Positions 57,722 through 64,000 of a DNA stretch of 64,000 nucleotides are shown here, in pieces (within the stretch, counting starts at the first letter, position 1; each line of letters begins with the position of its first letter). Both the position numbers and the translations under genes were made by a program. Under the pieces are notes generated by a model. The model saw nothing but the letters and a program-made list of their open reading frames with translations, did not search any database and was not told the DNA's origin. The stretch is from NCBI GenBank assembly GCA_021732845.1, contig JAKFUF010000023.1:62001-126000 (forward strand). Reading direction: 5' to 3'. The DNA comes from Planctomycetaceae bacterium. Lineage in GTDB: Bacteria > Planctomycetota > Planctomycetia > Planctomycetales > Planctomycetaceae.

Positions 57722-57993
57722 GGGTCGGACCTTGTTGATTGCAACGGTGGCGGTTGGCTAGTCGACACAAACAAGGGGTCTGAAAAGCAGTCTATACCAA
57801 TGAAGCAATTGCCCTTTGATGAGAGGGGCGGCGCGGAGTCGCCCGCCTGGGCACACCCTCGCAGCAGTGGACGAATCGCCACGCATGATGTCGATTCGCC
57901 ACAAAAGCGCCGTGGTGGCGTCAAAACTCTACAGAGCCATTGGACAAAAATTCGCAACGCTGAAACCTTCAGTTCAGCTTACGTCACGAATTC

Positions 57994-59187
57994 TTAGCTG
58001 CCCAAAAAATATGGCATCAGGTCGCTGCCCTTGTCGAACACCAGCGGCGACGCCGCGGCTGACCGTTCATCGTAGGTCGCGGCGGCACCCGGCGCAATGC
58101 CCGAGCCACACAGCGCGAACGGCACGTAGCCGTAGCTGTGCGTCTTGGTGCGCAGAAACGTGGGATGGTCGGGCGAGACGAGGATGCGATAGTCGCCCTG
58201 GGATTTGAGCCACGTGTGAAGGGGACCGACAATTTTGCGGTCAATCTGCTCCAGCGAGTCGATCTTGGCGTCGACATGACCCTCATGCGACGCCTCATCC
58301 GTGGCTTCCACATGGACCACCACAAAGTCGACTTCCTTCAGGGCTTCGATGGCGTAGCGGCCCTTGGCCGCGTAATCGGTGTCCAGATAGCCCGTCGCAC
58401 CCGGAACGGCGATGTTTTTCCAGCCGAGCAGCGCAGCCAGTCCCCGCAACAGGTCAACAGCCGTGATCATCGCCCCTGTTTTTCCGAATCGCTGCTGGAA
58501 ATTCTCCAAGGCGGGGCGCTGTCCCTGCCCCCACAGCCACGCCGTGGTTGCCGCCTTGTCGCCCCGGGCGCGGTTCTCTGGAACGCCATCAAACAGCTCG
58601 CGGCTGCGGTCCAGCAGATTTCGCAACAGATCTGCACCGGGGCCGGAAGGCAGGTTGGCCGCGACCGGTTTGTCTGTTAAGTCGTGGGGGGGAGTGGTTT
58701 GTGTTTGCGATGAGAACGGAGCCTTTCCCTCGCCAGGCCGGTAGACCATCAGGTTCCGGTAGCTGACGCCGGCGTGAAACTCCAGAGTTTCACTGCCTAG
58801 AGCCTGCTCCAGCTTCTGGATCAACAGGGCTCCGACGTCATTGGGAATTTGCCCGGCCGTGAAACTGGCCATGATCCCGTCACGGATCGTGACGAGATTG
58901 CAGCGGACGGCCCAATCATTCTCACCGAGTTCGATGCCCTGCGCGGCCGCCTCCAGCGGAGCCCGGCCGCTGTGGTACTTCAGGGCGTCGTAGCCGAACA
59001 GGTTCATCGTGGCGACATCACTGCCCGAGGGGAGTGACGGGGGAACGTTGTCGGCCCGCCCGACGACACCCAGCCGCACGATTTCGTCCATATTTGGAAC
59101 ATTCGCGGCCTGCAGCGGTGTCAGGCCGCCGCGGCTCGGCTGTGGTTCGTCGGCACATCCATCGGGAATAATCAGCGCGTATTTCAT
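57994..59187 (-). CDS. apgM: Cofactor-independent phosphoglycerate mutase, archaeal (ApgM) type
   Basis: The enzyme interconverts 3- and 2-phosphoglycerate using two metal ions and a phosphoserine intermediate. The 397-aa protein matches the ApgM family length (~400), shorter than bacterial GpmI (~510). The N-terminus KYALIIPDGCADEPQP gives the metal-binding Asp, SGSDVATMNLFGYD the catalytic Ser, VHVEATDEASHEGHVDAKI the metal ligands, and ILVSPDHPTF the C-terminal Asp/His pair. Glycerate kinase upstream in the window makes its substrate 2-phosphoglycerate. Confidence 0.93.
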   Translation of the reverse strand: MKYALIIPDGCADEPQPSRGGLTPLQAANVPNMDEIVRLGVVGRADNVPPSLPSGSDVATMNLFGYDALKYHSGRAPLEAAAQGIELGENDWAVRCNLVTIRDGIMASFTAGQIPNDVGALLIQKLEQALGSETLEFHAGVSYRNLMVYRPGEGKAPFSSQTQTTPPHDLTDKPVAANLPSGPGADLLRNLLDRSRELFDGVPENRARGDKAATTAWLWGQGQRPALENFQQRFGKTGAMITAVDLLRGLAALLGWKNIAVPGATGYLDTDYAAKGRYAIEALKEVDFVVVHVEATDEASHEGHVDAKIDSLEQIDRKIVGPLHTWLKSQGDYRILVSPDHPTFLRTKTHSYGYVPFALCGSGIAPGAAATYDERSAAASPLVFDKGSDLMPYFLGS

Positions 59188-59339
59188 GTCAGTTCATCGA
59201 GTCCCAAATCTGCCGACAACCGCCGCCCACCAAGAATCGTCCAGCATCGACGAATCGTGCAGTGTAAAGGATCGGCTGAAGTGACGGGAAGACTCGATTT
59301 TTGCAACTGCGGTCCGTGGGGCGGATTTTTATCCGTCTG

Positions 59340-59987
59340 CTAGAGAACGCCGGTGCCAAAGTTCTCTTCGCTGCCTTCAGGACGCTGGCGGTGCATGGCA
59401 TGGGCTTCATGCTGGGCAAGGCTGGGCAGCCCGCTCCCGTTGGTGGCTGCCGCATGGTTGACGTGTGGCGCGGGAATGTCGCCCGTTCCACCCGTCTCGA
59501 TGCGGTGCGTGATCCCCTTGCCGCCAAAGAATGTCGTCGACTGGTACTCTTCGTCGAGCGCCGCGTACCGGTCTTCGCCGTAGTCGTCGTAGGTGCAGAC
59601 GTAGCCAGGCTGCCGGGCTTTCACCTGTTCTTCCTGGAAGGCAAAAATGACCTTCGTCTGAATCAGTTCGCGGCAGCGCGAGTTGATCGGGTGGGCGATG
59701 TCGGCGTAGAGCTTCGCCCGGCCGTCATCGTCCTTGATCGCCCGGTCTTCCTGCAGCTTGGCGCCGCACTGGTTGCAGAACAGCGCCCGCAACTGGTTCT
59801 TGGTGTGGCACTGCGGACAGCGGTCCATCAGTTTGCGGCTGGGCATGGCGACGAAGGAGCCCTTCGCCCCTTCGATGATTTTCAGGTCACGGATGACGAA
59901 ACATTGATCGAAGGTGATTGAGCAGAAGGCCTGCAGTCGTTCCTGCGGATCATCCATGAGCTTGATGCGGACCTCGGTAATCTCCAT
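59340..59987 (-). CDS. spoVG: SpoVG-family protein with inserted zinc ribbon
   Basis: The ATG at 59987 follows AGGAG by 8 nt. The first ~55 residues and residues about 85-115 form a SpoVG fold ([50 protein letters not shown], then [17 protein letters not shown]). Between them sits a four-cysteine zinc ribbon, CPQC...CNQC, absent from the Bacillus protein (~97 aa). A ~100-residue tail of unclear fold makes 215 aa in total. SpoVG is an RNA/DNA-binding regulator of septation and virulence genes. It follows ispE by 154 bp on the same strand, recalling the ispE-purR-yabJ-spoVG order of Firmicutes. Confidence 0.9.
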   Translation of the reverse strand: MEITEVRIKLMDDPQERLQAFCSITFDQCFVIRDLKIIEGAKGSFVAMPSRKLMDRCPQCHTKNQLRALFCNQCGAKLQEDRAIKDDDGRAKLYADIAHPINSRCRELIQTKVIFAFQEEQVKARQPGYVCTYDDYGEDRYAALDEEYQSTTFFGGKGITHRIETGGTGDIPAPHVNHAAATNGSGLPSLAQHEAHAMHRQRPEGSEENFGTGVL

Positions 59988-60141
59988 GGCCCCGTACTCC
60001 TGAGTTGCCTTGCGTGATGCTGGAGACCGGCGTTGAAAGGAACAGGGCGAACGCCCGTCAAATCACCGTCGGTTTCCAGAATCACGCAGTTTTGACTTGG
60101 TGCTTCTCCATAAGCCTCTGCGGCAATGGGCCGCAGGCTGT

Positions 60142-61056
60142 CTAAACTCGACTGCCGACCACAAACACTTCGCCCAACCGTTCTGCCCGCAACCGACCCG
60201 CCACGCTCATTGCCTGCCGGCGATGGGCGCACACTCCGAAATAGCTTGTTCCACTGCCGCTCATCAGATGTCCCAACACCGGCTGCCGGGAAAAGGCTCG
60301 CGCAACTCGGCGAATGTCCGGGTTCAGTTCCATGGCTGGTGCCTGCAAGGTGTTGTGCCACCAGTCCCCCAGCGGATGCCGACCTTTCCGCAGGGCGTCG
60401 AGGAATTCTTCAGCCGAGAGCCCGACCTGTGTCGGCTGGCAATGGCGAAAGACCAGCGCCGTCGAGAGTCCCGAGGGTGGCTTCACCACCACCAGATGCA
60501 GGGGGCGGGGCAATTGGATTGGCTCGATCTGTTCGCCGCGTCCGCGACAGATCGCGGCCCCGGTGGGCGACAGGAAAAAGTTCACATCGCTGCCCAGTTT
60601 GGCGGCCAGGGCGTGCAATTCGTTCAGCGACAACCCCAAATTCCACAAGCGGTTCAGGCCCACGAGCGTGGCTGCCGCGTCGCTGGAGCCACCGGCCAGA
60701 CCGGCGGCCAACGGGATGCGTTTGGCCAAAGTGATGGCCGCACCGCGGTTAACCTTGGCGTATTCCCTGAGGAGTACGGCTGCCCGCAGCACGAGATTGT
60801 CCGGCCCGGACGAGAGCACCAGGGGGGGGCGAGGGGTGGGTGCAGACGCGAGACCGCCAGCGGTGTCGCGGCACTCGAGGGTCAAATTTCCGGAAGGGTC
60901 GTCGCGAAATTCGAGCGTGTCATACAGGCCGAGCGTCACCATTACGGATTCCAATTCATGGAATCCGTCCGTTCGCTTCCCAAGAATTTTGAGAAACAGG
61001 TTGACCTTTGCCGGAGCAAAGACCGTCAAATGATGATGTTGCTGACGGAACAGCAT
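60142..61056 (-). CDS. ispE: 4-diphosphocytidyl-2-C-methyl-D-erythritol kinase
   Basis: IspE phosphorylates CDP-methylerythritol in the MEP isoprenoid pathway, which would feed squalene for the hopanoid cyclase seen above. The 304-aa protein is a GHMP kinase: VFAPAKVNLFLKILGKRTDG with the conserved Lys and Asn, ATP loop PLAAGLAGGSSDAAATL, and GSDVNFFL. The C-terminal motif is GHLMSGSGTSYFGV. It precedes spoVG on the same strand. The ATG at 61056 is supported by the family N-terminus. Confidence 0.95.
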   Translation of the reverse strand: MLFRQQHHHLTVFAPAKVNLFLKILGKRTDGFHELESVMVTLGLYDTLEFRDDPSGNLTLECRDTAGGLASAPTPRPPLVLSSGPDNLVLRAAVLLREYAKVNRGAAITLAKRIPLAAGLAGGSSDAAATLVGLNRLWNLGLSLNELHALAAKLGSDVNFFLSPTGAAICRGRGEQIEPIQLPRPLHLVVVKPPSGLSTALVFRHCQPTQVGLSAEEFLDALRKGRHPLGDWWHNTLQAPAMELNPDIRRVARAFSRQPVLGHLMSGSGTSYFGVCAHRRQAMSVAGRLRAERLGEVFVVGSRV

Positions 61057-61264
61057 CGGTCACATCCTGTGAACCCGCCGAACCTGACCCGGAACGCTGA
61101 CCGAGGGATCGAAGCCGGCGTCCTGCCGGTTTTCCGCCACCGTTTCCGCGTATCTGGATTAAAAACGACCTGATGTGGACTTCAATTGTGCGTGACGAAT
61201 GTCTCTTGAACGTTAATCGCAGAGTCTTGAAGGGCGCGTCTGAACGCTGCGGTTATGGCGCAAG

Positions 61265-61567
61265 CTACTGAAAGGGCCAATCCGCGTCAATCCGAATCGG
61301 TGACTGTCGGTTCGCGGCGAGTCCAGAACTCGTCGAGGGTGAGGAGTGTTCAGGCAGTCGCCGCGGAGCTGGAGGACGGCGCTGACGCCGGGTGTTCCAG
61401 CGTTTTTCGGTCCCCTGCACGCCGTGGCTGAGCTGTTTGATCGTCGATTCCACCAGGCAGTTCTGGCCCAGTGTCTTGACCGCCGCGCGGATCTGCGCCG
61501 AGGCCGCCCACGCCTGGTTGAGGTCGACAGTGTTCTTTAAAAGTTCGATCTGGACAGCAAAGATCAT
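61265..61567 (-). CDS. Small hypothetical protein
   Basis: An open frame of 100 codons with GC-rich third positions, consistent with coding sequence, starting MIFAVQIELLKNTVDLNQAW. The first ~55 residues look helical (QIRAAVKTLGQNCLVESTIK); the rest is Arg/Pro/Ser-rich and looks disordered. I do not recognise a family. The rest of the gap 61057-61665 shows nothing else. Confidence 0.4.
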   Translation of the reverse strand: MIFAVQIELLKNTVDLNQAWAASAQIRAAVKTLGQNCLVESTIKQLSHGVQGTEKRWNTRRQRRPPAPRRLPEHSSPSTSSGLAANRQSPIRIDADWPFQ

Positions 61568-61665
61568 TTCCCATATCACACCGCCCCTCTCACTTTAGCC
61601 CAATTTCAAATTTCGCCACATTTCCTCAAAAGTCTCCGTCGCCCCGCGACCGGATTTAGGGATAC

Positions 61666-63750
61666 ATGCGCAGTTTCTGGATCACCAACAGCAACTTCCT
61701 GCTCCCGGTGCTCATCGTGGCCTCGGTGATGGTGATCATTGCGCCGCTGCCTCCGCTGCTGTTGGATCTCTTGTTGTCGGCGAACATTACGTTGTCGGTC
61801 GTGATCCTGCTGACCACGATTTACGTCAAAAAGCCGCTCGAATTCAGCGTCTTTCCGGCACTGCTGCTCAATACAACGCTCCTAAGGCTGGTCCTCAACG
61901 TCGCCTCGACACGCCTGATTCTGACGCGCGGAGCCACGGGTACAGCGGCCGCAGGCGGTGTGATCGAGTCGTTCGGCGAATTTGTGGCCGGTGGCTCAGT
62001 CGCCATTGGGCTGATTATGTTCGCCATTTTGATCGCCATCCAGTTTTTGGTGATCACCAAGGGAGCCACGCGCATCAGCGAAGTGGCGGCCCGGTTCGCC
62101 TTGGACGGCATGCCCGGCCGGCAAATGGCGATTGATGCCGATCTCAATGCCGGACTGCTCAAGCCCGAACAGGCACGGCAGCGGCGCGAAGAAGTGGCCC
62201 AGCAGGCCGATTTCTATGGGGCCATGGATGGTGCCAGCAAGTTCGTCCGCGGCGATGCGATTGCGAGCATCGTAATTACGCTGATCAACATTGCCGGCGG
62301 CATGTACATCGGCATGGTTGAAAACGGCATGACCGCCACCGATGCGGCCACCGTGTTCACCAAGCTGACCATTGGCGACGGCTTGGTCTCGCAAATCCCC
62401 GCACTGCTGATTTCACTCGCCTCCGGCCTGTTGGTGACCCGCACTTCGGTCGACAGCAACCTGCCGCGTGAAATCCTCACACAGGTTTTTGTCCATCCCG
62501 AAGCGTTGAGCATTGCGGCGGTGTTCACCTCGGCCCTGGCCTTCACCGGACTGCCGCGCATTCCGCTGCTGGCACTGGGCGGCGGGCTCAGTGCCATCGC
62601 CTACTTCATCTCGCAGGGAAAGAAAGAGGTCAAACAAAAGGCGGCGCAGACCGAGGCGGTGGAAGCCACGAAGCCCCCGGAGATCAAACCGGAAGACCTG
62701 CTGAGCGTGGATGCCATGACGCTCGAACTGGGCTATGGCCTGCTGAAGCTGGCCGACAAGGCTGTCGGCGGCACGCTGCTGGAAAGTGTCACCAAACTGC
62801 GCCACCGCATGGCCGAAGAGCTGGGAATCATCCTCCCGAGCATCCGCGTGCAAGACAGCATCCACATCGGCCCGCAACAATATCAGATTCGCGTTCAAAA
62901 CATCCCCATCGCCTGGGGTGAGGTGTATCCCGATGGCCTGATGGCAATCAACATCGGCACTGCCAGCGGGCATGTGCCGGGTATCGAAACCACGGATCCT
63001 TCGTTCGGGCTGCCAGCCGTCTGGATCGATCCGCAGGACCGCCCGCGGGCAGAACTGTATGGGTGGAAGATCACAGACCCCACAACGGTCATCATCACGC
63101 ACCTGACAGAGATCGTTCGCAAACACAGCGACGAACTCCTGTCGCGGCAGGCGGTGCATCAACTGCTGGACAACCTGAAGCAGTCGGCTCCCAAGCTCCT
63201 GGAAGAACTGATTCCTGAAGTGCTCAAGGTCTCGCAGATCCATCAGGTGCTCAACAATTTGCTGCGGGAGCGAGTACCAATTCGGAACCTGGCCAGCATC
63301 CTGGAATCGCTGGGCGACAACGGACTGCGAACCAAGGACATTGGCATTCTGACGGAATACGCCCGACATGCCCTTTCGCGGACGATTTGCCAGCAATACC
63401 GCGACCAGAACCGCGTGATGTGTGTGGTCACACTCGACCCGGCCCTGGAGGATGTGCTTTCCGCCGGCATCTCGCACACCGAACGCGGCATGGAAGTGAA
63501 GCTCTCACCGCAGGTTGCCGAAGCGGTGACCATCGGCATTGCCGAAATTCTCAAGAATTCGCTGCCGCCAGGCCGCTCGCCCGTGGTGCTGGTCAGCCCC
63601 CAGATCCGCCCAGGACTCAAGCAGATCACCTCCGCCGCCATCCCCAACCTGGCGGTGTTGGGAATGCACGAAGCCACCCGTGATACACAGGTCGAATCGA
63701 TTGGCCAGGTAGGAATTGAAGTGCTGGGACGGAAGATGCAAAGAACGTAG
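61666..63750 (+). CDS. flhA: Flagellar type III export protein FlhA
   Basis: FlhA is the export-gate membrane protein of the flagellar type III apparatus. The 694-aa protein has eight N-terminal hydrophobic segments (about residues 10-310) and the family signature LLLNTTLLRLVLNVASTRLI in the first third. The cytoplasmic loop conserves the FHIPEP-family text KGATRISEVAARFALDGMPG and AIDADLNAGLL. A cytoplasmic domain from about 340 includes LSVDAMTLELGYGLLKLAD. The ATG at 61666 follows AGGG. flhF begins 100 bp downstream, matching the flhA-flhF order of many bacteria. Confidence 0.97.
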   Translation: MRSFWITNSNFLLPVLIVASVMVIIAPLPPLLLDLLLSANITLSVVILLTTIYVKKPLEFSVFPALLLNTTLLRLVLNVASTRLILTRGATGTAAAGGVIESFGEFVAGGSVAIGLIMFAILIAIQFLVITKGATRISEVAARFALDGMPGRQMAIDADLNAGLLKPEQARQRREEVAQQADFYGAMDGASKFVRGDAIASIVITLINIAGGMYIGMVENGMTATDAATVFTKLTIGDGLVSQIPALLISLASGLLVTRTSVDSNLPREILTQVFVHPEALSIAAVFTSALAFTGLPRIPLLALGGGLSAIAYFISQGKKEVKQKAAQTEAVEATKPPEIKPEDLLSVDAMTLELGYGLLKLADKAVGGTLLESVTKLRHRMAEELGIILPSIRVQDSIHIGPQQYQIRVQNIPIAWGEVYPDGLMAINIGTASGHVPGIETTDPSFGLPAVWIDPQDRPRAELYGWKITDPTTVIITHLTEIVRKHSDELLSRQAVHQLLDNLKQSAPKLLEELIPEVLKVSQIHQVLNNLLRERVPIRNLASILESLGDNGLRTKDIGILTEYARHALSRTICQQYRDQNRVMCVVTLDPALEDVLSAGISHTERGMEVKLSPQVAEAVTIGIAEILKNSLPPGRSPVVLVSPQIRPGLKQITSAAIPNLAVLGMHEATRDTQVESIGQVGIEVLGRKMQRT

Positions 63751-63850
63751 GGTGTGGAGCGGAGCGCAACACACCGCGAATAACGGGTGACACAACAAAG
63801 TTAAGAACTTAGGAACCAGCAGCCCCGCGTAACATCCCCGGAACGATGCC

Positions 63851-64000
63851 ATGAGCGACACGGATGTCCGGACATTCAAGGCGGCTTCGATGCAGCAGGC
63901 CTTGGAGATCGTCCGCAAGGAACTTGGCCCCGATGCGGTGATCCTGCACACGCGGGAACTGCCACAGCCCAAGTTTCGGCTGTGGGGCACCAACAACGAG
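63851..64000 (+). CDS. flhF: Flagellar SRP-like GTPase FlhF (3' truncated)
   Basis: Only the first 50 codons are inside the window. They encode MSDTDVRTFKAASMQQALEI followed by VRKELGPDAVILHTRELPQP, the N-terminal B domain typical of FlhF. FlhF is an SRP-type GTPase that sets flagellum position and number. The N-terminal basic/helical pattern and its place directly behind flhA support the call; the GTPase domain lies beyond the window. Confidence 0.88.
   Translation, partial: MSDTDVRTFKAASMQQALEIVRKELGPDAVILHTRELPQPKFRLWGTNNE

Overview
The window looks like a chromosomal segment of a planctomycete, close to the Planctomycetaceae. It is GC-rich. It carries families typical of that phylum: a DUF1501 protein, a WD40-repeat Ser/Thr kinase, GT87 membrane glycosyltransferases, a Gfo/Idh/MocA oxidoreductase and a sugar-phosphate isomerase both with Tat signals, a double-length UvrA, and SpoVG with a zinc ribbon. 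The cell should be Gram-negative in plan and flagellated. The genes include murE with the DNPR motif of meso-diaminopimelate ligases, murF, an LptE-like and a BamD-like lipoprotein, squalene-hopene cyclase, flhA and the start of flhF. The genus assignment is inference.

Layout. 1-7.7 kb: a truncated TPR/CBM9-like protein, scpB, a small kinase, tRNA-Lys, a glycine-zipper lipoprotein, a GT87 enzyme and a histone-H1-like protein. 8-15.4 kb: DUF1501, a frameshifted beta-helix protein, a xylose-isomerase-like protein paired with glycerate kinase, and a second GT87. 15.4-32.4 kb: squalene-hopene cyclase, a membrane TIR protein, proS, a WD40 kinase, a PAS/GAF/receiver protein, the primary sigma factor behind a 1.3 kb leader, a HEAT protein and an oxidoreductase. 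32.8-41.6 kb: an array of three hairpins, murE, murF, BamD-like and LptE-like lipoproteins, pgi and comB. 41.7-48.7 kb: tandem uvrA. 49.1-53.5 kb: sulfatase remnants and a phosphotriesterase / SelA-like / 2-hydroxyacid dehydrogenase group. 53.6-64 kb: zwf fused to a cyclic-nucleotide-binding domain, a 1.2 kb repeat island, GT2, apgM, the ispE-spoVG pair, flhA and flhF.

How genes fit together. Envelope building runs through murE/murF, lptE/bamD-like, the GT87 and GT2 enzymes and hopanoid synthesis. Central carbon flow is represented by pgi, zwf, apgM and glycerate kinase. Most genes stand alone or in pairs, as is usual in planctomycetes.

The most striking non-coding signal is the density of palindromic repeats. 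At least seven families occur between genes. One (family A) also sits twice, in frame, inside a glycosyltransferase; half of another (family B) sits in frame inside uvrA; a 7-bp tandem repeat encodes the signal-peptide core of the LptE-like protein. The best candidate for an undescribed element is the array of three ~90-bp hairpin units at 32832-33100 upstream of murE. Its cores are nearly identical while its outer stems differ in sequence but still pair. No CRISPR array, intact IS or prophage was seen.
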